Positions 26,633-36,023 of a stretch of DNA of 64,000 nucleotides are shown in pieces. The position numbers and the translations under genes are program-made. Position 1 is the first letter of the stretch. The number at the start of each line of letters is the position of its first letter. The notes under the pieces were generated by a model. The model had not been told where the DNA came from. It saw nothing but the letters and a program-made list of their open reading frames with translations, and did no database searches. Source of the DNA: JAWKTM01 sp041399085 (GTDB lineage: Bacteria; Planctomycetota; Planctomycetia; Pirellulales; Pirellulaceae); contig JAWKTM010000035.1 of NCBI GenBank assembly GCA_041399085.1, positions 1 to 64,000 of the forward strand, written 5' to 3'.

Positions 26633-26888
26633 GAATGCGTCGGCTGTGCGTTCCCTGGCGGTTGGCTGGGGTCACTTGGGTACACTCCAGCGCTGTCAGC
26701 GCGGCCGGGTGTCGCGCAATGTCTAACGGTTCTGACGCCTTGCCGGATCAGTCGATTGGCAGTGGCTGAAGCGATATTTACCCAGCGCCATATGCGTCGA
26801 GTCCGATGATTGAGTACGGATGGAATGGTCGCGGCAAACCGCGACGCGGATCGACGGTTCAAGGCTCGCGATAGTAGAGGTCGAGCGC

Positions 26889-27275
26889 ATGGGACGCACA
26901 CAACGCCGAATACTGGTGGCCGAGGACAATCCGGCGTTGTCCAAGATCGTGTCGTTCACTCTCGAACGCGCGGGCCATTTGGTGACACGAGCCGAGAATG
27001 GACAGGAGGCTTGGCGGATCGCTCAAGCCCAACAATTCGCAATGGTCGTGACGGACTTTCAAATGCCGGGGATGAGCGGGCGTCAGCTTTGCGAACTGCT
27101 GCGTGATTGCGACGAGTACCGCCATGTGCCAATCGTGATGCTGACGGCGAAACGCTATGAACTGGATGTGGACGCCTTGCGTCAGTCCTTGTTCATTTCC
27201 CACGTTTTGGAAAAGCCGTTCAGCCCGATTCAACTGGCAGCTCTCGTCGAAGAACAATTGGCCTTGTCCAGCTAG
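26889..27275 (+). CDS. Single-domain response regulator (CheY-like)
   Basis: 128 residues from ATG 26889. Receiver motifs: acidic pair Glu12-Asp13 (VAEDNP), phospho-acceptor Asp56 (VVTDFQMPG), Thr86 (MLTAKR) and Lys109 (LEKPF). No output domain. It is followed 37 bp later by a histidine kinase, its probable partner, both inside the pilus/secretion operon. Confidence 0.9.
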   Translation: MGRTQRRILVAEDNPALSKIVSFTLERAGHLVTRAENGQEAWRIAQAQQFAMVVTDFQMPGMSGRQLCELLRDCDEYRHVPIVMLTAKRYELDVDALRQSLFISHVLEKPFSPIQLAALVEEQLALSS

Positions 27276-27312
27276 TCCAGTACCGCGATCAACGAACAAG
27301 CGAGGGAACGCG

Positions 27313-29139
27313 ATGTTGAACCAGGTACGCCAGTTGCGATTGCCGCCACGCACGGCCGTATTGCATTTGTTGCTGTGCCTGGTGGCTACCGCCTCGATCA
27401 TGGTGGGCGTCACCCACTCCGTCGTACGCGAGCTGGAAAGTCGTTCCGACTCTACGTGCCACCAATTGCTATTTCGTAGCCTCACGGCCGCGAAGATCGC
27501 CTACGCCCGCGACGGCAAGCAAGGCGTGCAACGGATCCTAGAAAATCTTCGCACGGAAGCGCCCGTCGCCGAAGCGGCGCTGGTCTCGGTGGATGGATTC
27601 TATCTGGCTCATCTTTCGGAAGACCAAATTGGCCGGCGGGTTCCGAATGTGCCCGCCGAAGTGATGTCGTTCGGCGAATCCACTCGCCATTGTTATGTGA
27701 ATGCGGAAGGCTTGCACCTCCGCGAATATCGCACACCCTTCGCGGAAGGCGAAGAACGGATTGGCGATCTACGCTTGGCGTTCGAGGATCTCACAGCCAC
27801 CCAGGTGTTGACGAAGGCAGTGTTGGCCTCCCCATTGTCGGCGGCGCCGGCGGTCTTGCTGTTAATCGTGGGAGTGATGCTCACCTCACGCCATCAACCG
27901 CGCCTTTCAGCGATCGAAGTGCAGCTTAGGCGAGCCGCGGCCGCTCCCAGCATCAAAGAGGCCTCCCTACAACCGCTGGATGTTAGCGGCGCGGCCACGG
28001 TCGGCTGGAACCGAATGTTGGAAGAACTCAAGCAACAGTCTCCCGGTTCGCCGTCGTTGGACCAGCGGTTAGTGAAGTCCGCCCGATCGCTGCAAACCAA
28101 TCGGATTCAAGAAGCGTTGGACAGCTTGGCCGATGGCGTGGCCATCACCGATCCTGACGGCCTGGTCACCACGGCAAATCTGGCCTTGCTTTCGCTAGTA
28201 GGCGTCAACGGAGAGCGATCCGAGCTGCTCGGACAATCCCTGACCAAATCGTTGGGATGTCATGCCGCGGAATTGTCGGGCCCGTTGTTCCAAGCAACGC
28301 AACAGGAGCGCGCCGCAATCCAAGAACTGACTCGTGACTTTCCCGGCGGGCAGCGCATTTTGCGAGTAGCTCGTCATCCTCTAACCGGCGGCCGCCGTGG
28401 AGAACCGCGCGGTCATATCTGGTCGGTCCGCGACATCACACAAGCTAAGTTGGCCGACCGGATGCTGAATGAGTTTATCGACTCGGCAACTCACGAATTG
28501 CGGACGCCCTTAACCAATCTGCGGGCCTATGCTGAGACCTTGGCTATCAGTGATGTGTTGGAAGTGGAACAACAAAAAGAGTTCTGCAACATCATCAGCA
28601 GCGAAGCCGCGCGGCTGGCTCATCTGATCGACGATCTGCTTGATATCAGCAGCATGCAAGTGGGCGCGATGTCGATATCACGGCAGAAGGTGATGGTGGA
28701 ACGTTTGCTCAGCGAAGTGGTGGCCAAGGTACGGCCGCAAATGGAGAAGAAAGAACAGATTCTGGAAGTTCGACTTTCGGAGAAGTTGCCCGAATTGAAT
28801 CTGGATAAGAGCAAGTTTACGGCGGCATTGGTCAACCTATTGGGCAACGCAACCAAATACACGCCAGCCGGAGGGCACATCGTGTTCCGCGCGGAAGTCA
28901 TGGATGACTACCTCGTGATGGATGTCGAAGACAGTGGTGTCGGTATTTCCGCCGAAGAGCTGCCGCATGTCTTTGACAAGTTCTTCCGTAGCAAGGATGA
29001 ACGAGTGCAGGCCGAAAATGGCAGCGGGTTGGGCTTGGCTTTGGCGCAAGAAGTTATCCGACTTCACGGCGGCAGCATCACCGTTCACAGTCAATTGGGC
29101 GAAGGCAGCAAATTCACCGTGAAATTGCCAGCTCGATAA
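27313..29139 (+). CDS. Membrane histidine kinase with PAS domain
   Basis: 608 residues from ATG 27313 with CGAGGGA upstream. Two membrane helices (about 15-35 and 175-195) enclose a periplasmic sensor of about 140 residues. Then come a PAS-like segment (EALDSLADGVAITDPDGLVTTAN), HisKA with His394 (SATHELRTPLTNLRAYAE), and HATPase boxes LVNLLGNATKYTP (N), DVEDSGVGIS (G1) and GSGLGLALAQEV (G2). Probably phosphorylates the adjacent receiver and controls the machine encoded here. The signal is unknown. Confidence 0.92.
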   Translation: MLNQVRQLRLPPRTAVLHLLLCLVATASIMVGVTHSVVRELESRSDSTCHQLLFRSLTAAKIAYARDGKQGVQRILENLRTEAPVAEAALVSVDGFYLAHLSEDQIGRRVPNVPAEVMSFGESTRHCYVNAEGLHLREYRTPFAEGEERIGDLRLAFEDLTATQVLTKAVLASPLSAAPAVLLLIVGVMLTSRHQPRLSAIEVQLRRAAAAPSIKEASLQPLDVSGAATVGWNRMLEELKQQSPGSPSLDQRLVKSARSLQTNRIQEALDSLADGVAITDPDGLVTTANLALLSLVGVNGERSELLGQSLTKSLGCHAAELSGPLFQATQQERAAIQELTRDFPGGQRILRVARHPLTGGRRGEPRGHIWSVRDITQAKLADRMLNEFIDSATHELRTPLTNLRAYAETLAISDVLEVEQQKEFCNIISSEAARLAHLIDDLLDISSMQVGAMSISRQKVMVERLLSEVVAKVRPQMEKKEQILEVRLSEKLPELNLDKSKFTAALVNLLGNATKYTPAGGHIVFRAEVMDDYLVMDVEDSGVGISAEELPHVFDKFFRSKDERVQAENGSGLGLALAQEVIRLHGGSITVHSQLGEGSKFTVKLPAR

Positions 29140-29183
29140 TACGGACTCACCCTTCCACCAATGCACAGAGTGGATTAGTAAGC

Positions 29184-29519
29184 ATGTTTGAACGCACACG
29201 ACAAGGCGCGGTTACCGTGGTGACTGGCAACCAGCCGCTCAACCAAGAAAATCAGGACGAAGCCGCGCGGCAATTGCAGGCCTGCCTGGCGGACGGCCAA
29301 CCCATGGCTGTTTTTGACTTGGGAGAAGTGCCGTTGGTAGACAGCGTGGGGCTAGAAATGCTGCTCGAAGTACGAGAACAGTATCAAAGTCGTGGTGGCA
29401 TATTAAAGCTGGCTCGCGCGAATCCATTGTGTCGCGATGCGTTGCATGTAACACGCGTGGATCGTTACTTCGACATTTATGACAACGTAATCGATGCCGT
29501 GGGGAGCTTTCTGCGATGA
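29184..29519 (+). CDS. STAS-domain (anti-sigma-antagonist-like) protein
   Basis: 111 residues. STAS fold with FDLGEVPLVDSVGLEMLLEVREQYQSRGG; the Ser in VDSVG is in the site phosphorylated in SpoIIAA-type proteins. No anti-sigma kinase gene is adjacent, though the upstream membrane kinase could act on it. The stop overlaps the gspE start (ATGA), so synthesis is coupled to the secretion ATPase. Confidence 0.85.
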   Translation: MFERTRQGAVTVVTGNQPLNQENQDEAARQLQACLADGQPMAVFDLGEVPLVDSVGLEMLLEVREQYQSRGGILKLARANPLCRDALHVTRVDRYFDIYDNVIDAVGSFLR

Positions 29520-31290
29520 TATCCACGGCCGGAACACCCAACTCCGAAGGAACGTCCAGCGCGACAGTCGTGCCGCGCGCGGCGCGCCCGACGCGTTTCG
29601 ATCGTCCGGCGCGTCCGCTCGGCGAGCAATTGGTGGACGCTCACATAATCTCGCAGGCCGAATTGGAATCGGCGTTGGCGATGCAGTCGCAGCGGGGACT
29701 GCGCATCGGCGAGTTGTTGATGGAGTTGGGAATCGTCGATGAAGAGACGCTGTTGCCATTCATCGAGCAGCAATTGGGAGTGCCCGCCGTTCGCTTACGG
29801 GAAGGTCTACTGGACCCGACGGCGGTTAAAGTCATTCCGCGCGCTTTGGCGGAACGTCTGCATGTTGTGGGAATGTTTCTGGTAAGGGACACGCTTACGG
29901 TCGCCTTGTCCGATCCCCAAAATCTGCAGAAGTTGGACGAGATCGAGCGGTTGAGTGGATACCGCGTCAATCCGGTGTTTGTGTTCGCGCCGGCGCTCGC
30001 GCGGATGCTTAAACGATGTTATGAGGAAGACTTTGAAGTCGACGCGGTGACGGCCGATTTCGATCGGTCTTCCGTCGAATTGCAGGCGGATATCACCGAC
30101 GTCAGCATCACCGCCATCGAACGCATGGTAGATGGCAGCCCGGTCATCAATCTGGTGAACTATCTGATTTTGCAGGCGATTCGCCGAGCGGCGAGCGACA
30201 TCCACATCGAGCCGGGTCGGAAATACACGGTCGTGCGATTCCGCATCGATGGCCAATTGGTAGAGGTGTTGCGCCCCGCGCGCGATATCCATCCGGCCGT
30301 GGTGTCCCGTGTCAAGGTGATGGCGAAAATGGACATTGCCGAGCAACGCATGCCGCAGGATGGTCGTTGCCAAGTGGCGGTCGAAGGCAAGGAGGTCGAT
30401 CTCCGTGTCTCTACATTACCAACCGTGCTCGGCGAGAAAGTGGTGATGCGAGTTCTCGATCGACGCCGCTTGACGTTCAATCTCGACCGTTTGGGATTCA
30501 CTCATGATCTCCTGACCAAATTCAAACAACTACTGGCCAAGCCTCACGGTTTATTGTTGGTGACGGGGCCGACGGGCAGCGGCAAAACGACAACTTTGTA
30601 TTCCGCCTTGGAGCTGATCAAATCGGTCCATCGCAATATCGTCACGGTGGAAGATCCGGTCGAGTATCAATTGGAGTTGATTAACCAAGTGCAGGCGGAC
30701 AAGCGCGATCGCTGGATTTTGCGGCGGCGCTCCGCTCGATTCTGCGGCAAGACCCCGATGTCATCATGGTGGGAGAAATCCGTGACGCGGAAACCGCCAA
30801 GGTGGCGGTGCAGGCTGCATTGACGGGACATCTGGTGTTGAGCACGCTCCACACGAATGACAGTGCCGGCGCGGTGACACGGTTGATGGATATGGGGGTC
30901 GAGTCGTACAAGGTGGCGGCGGCGTTGGTGGGCGTCGTCGCCCAAAGGTTGCTGCGTACCATCTGTCCTAAATGCCGCACGACGTACTATCCGACCGAGG
31001 ATCAGTTGAACATGCTGCACTACGAGGGGGATCGCCGGCGGACGTTTTCTCGCGGAACCGGTTGTCGCGAATGTTATGACACGGGATTTCAGGGGCGAAT
31101 GGGGATCTATGAAGTTCTGTTAATGGATCCCACGTTGCGTGGATTGGTGGTCGCCGAAGCTAGTCTGGAACAGGTGCGCGATTGCTATCGCGAACAGGGC
31201 GGCAAATCATTGTTGGAGAGTGGATTGGAGCTCGCGGAGCGCGAGCTCACAAGTCTGGACGAGGTGGCTCGCGTGGCCTTTGTGGAGTAA
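29516..31290 (+). pseudogene. gspE: Secretion/pilus assembly ATPase GspE/PilB, one frame break
   Basis: About 591 residues once the frame is repaired. The N-terminal GspE domain (LGEQLVDAHIISQAELESAL) is followed by the ATPase: ASDIHIEPG, Walker A TGPTGSGKTTTL, Asp box VTVEDPVEYQLE. After VQADKRD near 30711 the frame is lost; one missing base restores LDFAAALRSILRQDPDVIMVGEIRD (Walker B) and the zinc site CPKC...CREC. All key residues are present across the two pieces, so a sequencing indel is the likely cause. It powers fibre assembly from the cytoplasm. Confidence 0.85.
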
Positions 31291-31297
31291 TTCGGCG

Positions 31298-32485
31298 ATG
31301 GCAACCAGCACCTACGAACGGACCGAATCGGGCAGCGCGTCGGACGAGCGGCTCTGGGGCAGCTCGGCCGGCGCGGTTGAGTATGACAACGGCGGTATGT
31401 CAAGCCTCCGGGGCAGCGGCAAGCCAGCTAACCGTCGCTTCAAGCTATCAAAACGGGATTTGGTGAATCTGACGTCGCAGATGGCGATCATGACTCGTTC
31501 TGGCGTCGATATCTGCTCGGTGTTGGATACCCTGGCGCGGCGAAGTCGACGGCCGCTGTTGCGAGACATGTTGATCTCGATTCGCGACTCAGTCGAAGGC
31601 GGCAATCCATTTTCAATTGCGTTGGAACAGTACGGTGAGGTTTTCAGTCCCACATTCATTGCCAGCGTGTCGGCCGGGGAGGCATCGGGCCGGTTGCCGG
31701 AAGTCTTGTCCCAACTGGCCCAACTGTTGCGCAGCGAATTGCGTCTGAACAATTCCGTTCGGACCATGATGGCTTATCCGATTCTACTGATGAGCGTCTC
31801 TGGCGTGGTGTTAATGGGGCTCGTTCTATTCGTGTTGCCGCAGTTCGCCAAAATCTTTAACGATTATGAGACACCGCTTCCATTATTGACACGGGTCTTG
31901 ATCGCTATTGCCACCGAATTACGGACGCGATTTTGGTTGTGGCTGCCGCTGCTGGTATTGGGAATTAGCGGGTTAGCGAGTTTACGATTCAGCCAATTTG
32001 GACGCCGACTAATGGACCGGATGATGCTGAACGTTGTCTTGTTGCGTGATGTCACTCGGATGTTGTTCACGGGGCGAGTGCTGCGATTGCTGGGACTGAT
32101 GTTGGAAAGTGGCGTGCCGCTGCTGGACAGCCTGCGTCTGTCGAAGTTAGCCGTGGGCAACTCGCTGTATCGGGAATTGTTCGAGCTGTTAGAGGAGGAG
32201 GTACTGAATGGACGCGGGTTGGGAACGGCCTTGGCCACGAGCACGTTCATTCCCCCAGGCGCTGCCGAGATGGTAATGACGGCCGAGAAAACCGGATCGT
32301 TGGCCACGGTTACGCGGGATATGGGCGAGTTTTTCGAGGAGGAAGGCGAGGCAAAGCTGAGGGAGTTAATCACCTTTATCGAGCCGCTCATTACGGTTGT
32401 GATGGGAGTTCTCGTTGCGATTGTTGTGATGGCTGTGATGTTGCCCATGTTCGACATGTCGTCTCTCGCCTCACGGGGCGGTTGA
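31298..32485 (+). CDS. gspF: Inner-membrane platform protein GspF/PilC
   Basis: 395 residues from ATG 31298. Two T2SSF domains: about 60-190 (TSQMAIMTRSGVDICSVLDTLARRS, GNPFSIALEQYGEVFSPTFIASVSAGEASGRLPEVL) and about 265-395 (ARTGRVLRLLGLMLESGVPLLDSL-like, then AEMVMTAEKTGSLATVTRDMG). Membrane helices are at YPILLMSVSGVVLMGLVLFVLP, LWLPLLVLGISGLA and LITVVMGVLVAIVVMAVMLPMF. Seven bp after gspE. The N-terminal 45 residues are Ser/Gly-rich and variable. Confidence 0.92.
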   Translation: MATSTYERTESGSASDERLWGSSAGAVEYDNGGMSSLRGSGKPANRRFKLSKRDLVNLTSQMAIMTRSGVDICSVLDTLARRSRRPLLRDMLISIRDSVEGGNPFSIALEQYGEVFSPTFIASVSAGEASGRLPEVLSQLAQLLRSELRLNNSVRTMMAYPILLMSVSGVVLMGLVLFVLPQFAKIFNDYETPLPLLTRVLIAIATELRTRFWLWLPLLVLGISGLASLRFSQFGRRLMDRMMLNVVLLRDVTRMLFTGRVLRLLGLMLESGVPLLDSLRLSKLAVGNSLYRELFELLEEEVLNGRGLGTALATSTFIPPGAAEMVMTAEKTGSLATVTRDMGEFFEEEGEAKLRELITFIEPLITVVMGVLVAIVVMAVMLPMFDMSSLASRGG

Positions 32486-32793
32486 CGGAATTCGGGGAGT
32501 TGCACGTCCCAACCTGTTGGCATATTGGACATTCCCGCGATACGCAATCATTGGATCGTGCGCACTTGTGTAGAGAGCGCCTCGCGACGCCACAATGGTC
32601 CGAGGCCGTTTGGAATGGAAGAAGGGATGCGGCTTACCTTGGCATCCACGACGTGCCGAGATAAAGGGCGAGGAGCGAAAGGTGGGTTCGACACTCGCCC
32701 AACTTGAGAGCGATGTCGAAGTCGCCCCAACAGCTCGACCGGGCCCTCTATTTTCTGACGCCGCGCACTCGGCGTCGCTAGGCAACCTGGGGC
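32486..32793. other. Intergenic gap inside lobe C
   Basis: 308 bp between gspF and pilM with no convincing gene on either strand. The operon may continue through it or restart here; no promoter or terminator was recognised. Confidence 0.35.
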
Positions 32794-32811
32794 ATGGAAG
32801 GATGGATTCGA

Positions 32812-33882
32812 ATGATTCGCGGGAATCGAACGGGATGGATTGGCGTGGATATTGGCACACACAGCGTGAAGCTGGCTCAGGTCGAACGTCACGGTTCGCG
32901 ATTGGAATTGCGCGACGCCGCGATCGTGCCCAGGCGACATCCTTGGGCCAAGGACGCTGGCCTGGAGACATCGCCGCGCGAATCGCTCGAAGAGTTGACG
33001 GTTGGTAGATCACTCGGATGTCGATTCACAGGACGCTTGGCGGCTTGCACCGTGCCCATATCCATCTGTGACGTGCATGGGATAACCCTGGGTAATTGCA
33101 AACCCGCGGAGCAACGTCGGCAAACGGCGCGGGAGCTGGCGGCCTTGTCAAAGAATCCGAATGTAGAACGTGAGTTCGATTTGTGGCCCGTCCCCGTGGA
33201 TGTATGGGGGAACCGGTCGCCACAATTCGATACAAACGTGGTGTCTTTGGCCAGCGATTGGGCAAAGCGAGTGGCCGACGATCACGCTCGCGCGGGGCTC
33301 GCTTGCAGAGTTCTGGATGGGCTGCCGACCGCTTTGGGGCGCGCCGTGGCGCTCACCGAATCGGATCCTCACCAACCGCAGGCGGCATTCGATTGGGGAT
33401 GGAGTGAGGCGACGTTTTGCATCGTGTTACGCGAACAGCCGGTATACATTCGCCGGATGCGTGAAGTGGGATATAGCCAACTGGTGCGGGTAATTTGCGA
33501 GCAACTGTCCGTGTCGACGACTGAAGCCAGGTTGTTGATGAGCGAACATGGATTGCCTCATGGAGAGCAGTCGAGTGACCTGCAACATGTAATGGCCGAC
33601 GTATTGGACGAGGCGTTGTCGCGTCTGTCCGAAGAATTGGATCGTACTTTGGACTTCGTGCGTGGCCACGCGCCGCGACTCGAACCGGTTCGGTTGTGGC
33701 TGTTCGGCGGTGGAGCGACGATTGGCAACAGTGCTGCTTGGCTGGAATCCCACACCCGAATCGAGACAAGCGTGTGGCATTTGGGCGAACAATCCAACGC
33801 CACGTGTGAGGGCGTCGCCTTGCCAATGGCGCTGTTCGGCCCCGCCGTGGCTTTGTCGATGTTGGCCTGGGACGTGAATTAG
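32812..33882 (+). CDS. pilM: PilM-like actin-fold assembly protein (lobe C)
   Basis: 356 residues from ATG 32812 (AAGGA nine bases upstream; ATG 32794 is an alternative). The phosphate-1 motif GWIGVDIGTHSVKLAQV is typical of PilM/ActA-like ATPases. Later come ICEQLSVSTTEARLLM and RLWLFGGGATIGN, the adenosine motif. Cytoplasmic, recruits PilN. Unlike the lobe A version it is a separate, intact gene. Confidence 0.85.
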   Translation: MIRGNRTGWIGVDIGTHSVKLAQVERHGSRLELRDAAIVPRRHPWAKDAGLETSPRESLEELTVGRSLGCRFTGRLAACTVPISICDVHGITLGNCKPAEQRRQTARELAALSKNPNVEREFDLWPVPVDVWGNRSPQFDTNVVSLASDWAKRVADDHARAGLACRVLDGLPTALGRAVALTESDPHQPQAAFDWGWSEATFCIVLREQPVYIRRMREVGYSQLVRVICEQLSVSTTEARLLMSEHGLPHGEQSSDLQHVMADVLDEALSRLSEELDRTLDFVRGHAPRLEPVRLWLFGGGATIGNSAAWLESHTRIETSVWHLGEQSNATCEGVALPMALFGPAVALSMLAWDVN

Positions 33883-33893
33883 GAGGTAGGCGT

Positions 33894-34475
33894 GTGTATA
33901 TCAATCTACTATCCCAAGAGTATCAACGACGGCAGATCGTACGCGCGCGAACTCGGCAGTGGGTGGCGGTGTGGCTCATTTTGCTGCCGGTGTTCAGTGC
34001 CGGTGGGCTCATGGAGTGGTCTCGGTATCAAGCCTCCGTAACCGAGTTAGCGACGGCCGAGGCACGGTACGCACCATTGGTGGAATTACAAGATCACAAC
34101 GACGCCCTGCGATCTCAGTTGAATATGCTAAGGCAGCGCGAGCAATTGGTTTTGGAGGCTTCCGGCCGTCGTTCGCTGCTGGATGTACTGGGTTATGTGA
34201 GTCGAGCGGCCGCCAATGCCGATGATCGACTTTGTGTGCAACAACTGCTAGTTGGCGGAGCCAAGCAGCGACTTGGCGCGACGAACGACTCGGCGGGCGA
34301 ACCGCTAGGAGTTGTGACCATGCAGGGTGTGGGAATGGATAACACGGCCGTCAGCCACTTTGTGAACGGCCTCCGCTCGACCCAGGCGTTTCGACAAGTG
34401 CAGTTAAAATCCACGACGCCCACGGAAGTTGCGGAATTGTCCGTGCGTGGTTATGTGGTGGAGTGTACTTATTAA
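33894..34475 (+). CDS. pilN: PilN-like inner-membrane protein (lobe C)
   Basis: 193 residues from GTG 33894, with a perfect AGGAGG at 33881-33886. INLLSQEYQRRQ is the conserved PilN N-terminus that binds PilM. One membrane helix follows (WVAVWLILLPVFSAGGLMEW), then a coiled coil and a ferredoxin-like domain. Confidence 0.88.
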   Translation: MYINLLSQEYQRRQIVRARTRQWVAVWLILLPVFSAGGLMEWSRYQASVTELATAEARYAPLVELQDHNDALRSQLNMLRQREQLVLEASGRRSLLDVLGYVSRAAANADDRLCVQQLLVGGAKQRLGATNDSAGEPLGVVTMQGVGMDNTAVSHFVNGLRSTQAFRQVQLKSTTPTEVAELSVRGYVVECTY

Positions 34476-34477
34476 AT

Positions 34478-35068
34478 ATGCGACGCGAAGCCTTGCACAA
34501 TCCTGGGATGACGATTGGGTGGACGCTGCATGGCGCCGGCCTGTTGTCCGTGATTGGCGGTGTGGTTTTGTTTTACGGACTGTTTTTCGCTCCCCTGGAA
34601 TATTTACGAAGTCGCAACACGGTTCGGGCTCGCGAGTTGGAAACGACCTTGCGAGAGTTGCCGGGCGAGCGAGCCGCGAACGAGCGGTTGCGTGGTCAGT
34701 TGAAGCAATTGGAGAGTAGCGCCGAAAAGTTGCGGGCTCGCATTCCGGATCAGCCGTTGGAGGCCGAATTCTTCGATGACTTGACGGAATTGGCTCAGCG
34801 CGCGGACTTAAGAATTAGCGATTATCGACGGGGAGAAACGTCGCGCAGCGAGCGTCTCTCCAAGATGAACGTGCACTTGGTGGGAAATAGCTCTTACGAA
34901 GGCATTTGCCGATTCGTGGATGGTTTGTATTCACTAGCAAGGTTAGTGCAAATTGAGGACTTGGAAATCCGAGCGGAGGGAGCCAGCGACGATTATCCCA
35001 TCACGATGACGCTGTTGTTGTTCTACCAACCGACGTTGGGAACGGTGGGAGATGGCGGCAATGGCTGA
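34478..35068 (+). CDS. pilO: PilO-like inner-membrane protein (lobe C)
   Basis: 196 residues from ATG 34478, two bases after the pilN stop (GTG 34463 is an alternative). One membrane helix (LLSVIGGVVLFYGLFFAPLEYL), a coiled coil, then the PilO domain FFDDLTELAQRADLRISDYR...SSYEGICRFVDGLYSLARLVQIEDLEI. It overlaps the PilP gene by 17 bases. Confidence 0.9.
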   Translation: MRREALHNPGMTIGWTLHGAGLLSVIGGVVLFYGLFFAPLEYLRSRNTVRARELETTLRELPGERAANERLRGQLKQLESSAEKLRARIPDQPLEAEFFDDLTELAQRADLRISDYRRGETSRSERLSKMNVHLVGNSSYEGICRFVDGLYSLARLVQIEDLEIRAEGASDDYPITMTLLLFYQPTLGTVGDGGNG

Positions 35069-35830
35069 GGCAAGTTGGCTGGAACGCAACGGCGTGACGC
35101 CGGGGAAGCTGATCCTGATTATCACATTGGGATTCGTTCTCATTGGGATTGTCGTTTATCAAGCTGTGACTCTCATGGGAAATGGGAACTCCGTCGGTGA
35201 AGGCCTGTCGCCTCGGCGACGCGGAGGATCGTCTGCTACGCGGGAAGTGAATGGGACGTCACGATCAACAGAAGGAAGTGAATTCCCGAGTAACAATCCG
35301 GGGGCTGAAGTTCCGCGAAAGAGCAACAATGATGTTTCGATGGCCGGCAAAGCCGTGAGCTTGCCACTGGCCGTGGTGTTGCGACACAATCCGTTTCGTT
35401 TACCCGAATCGTTGCAGCCGCCGCCGCCAATCGTGGAGCCACCGCCGAGTGATGCGAATCCTAACGCCACGCAAATGACGGAAAATGAAAAAGACGAGGT
35501 GGATGGCTCGGGGACCAAGGAGTCCGGATGATGAGACAGCAACCGAGGGTGATGGAAACGTTGCGGAGACCGATCCGGCCGACGAGGAGCGGATGCGAGT
35601 TGGAGCAGCAGCGGGTGGAAGCCGAGCAAGCGAGGTTGGCTGACGCCGCGGAACGAGCGGCGGCAGCCGACCGACTGAAGACAATCGGCGTGGCCGTGGT
35701 TTTGACCAGCGGCCAAGAAGCGATGGCGGCTATTGGCCAAAAGTTTGTAAAGGTGGGTGATGTTATCGATGGGTGGAAAGTGATGGCCATCCAAGAGAAT
35801 GGCACTGTGTTGTTGAAACCAGCCGAGTAG
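35052..35830 (+). pseudogene. pilP: PilP-like protein, frame broken twice
   Basis: N-terminal piece: membrane helix KLILIITLGFVLIGIVVYQAV and a disordered stretch. The C-terminal piece in another frame is a PilP/GspC-like domain (AVVLTSGQEAMAAIGQKFVKVGDVIDGWKVMAI). Between them an acidic segment (DDETATEGDGNVAETD) reads in the third frame. Breaks fall near 35524 and 35593-35600; two small indels would give one protein of about 259 residues. It could also be two overlapping genes (stop/start ATGA at 35528), but the acidic in-between reading argues for one. PilP docks PilO to the secretin. Confidence 0.7.
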
Positions 35831-36023
35831 CGGGCGATGTTGGAATGCGGACAGTTGAAGTGTTATGCGGAGATGGGATTGGGGCAGAGCGCTGAGCGGC
35901 GGTAGGAATTAACAGCATCGTCGGAGGCGACAACACCGCTGAATGGCGGAATTTGTGCATGAGGCAGGGGTACAGCGTTCGGCGGCCGATGGATCGACGC
36001 TTGGGCGAGAATGGAGTCGACAC

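Noticed and set aside
30700..30720. Programmed frameshift in gspE
   Set aside because: No slippery heptamer or strong downstream structure, and several unrelated genes show similar breaks, so sequencing error is more likely.
35528..35830. Independent gene after the PilP membrane part
   Set aside because: It holds only the C-terminal PilP domain, and an acidic linker bridges the two pieces in the third frame, so one broken gene is simpler.
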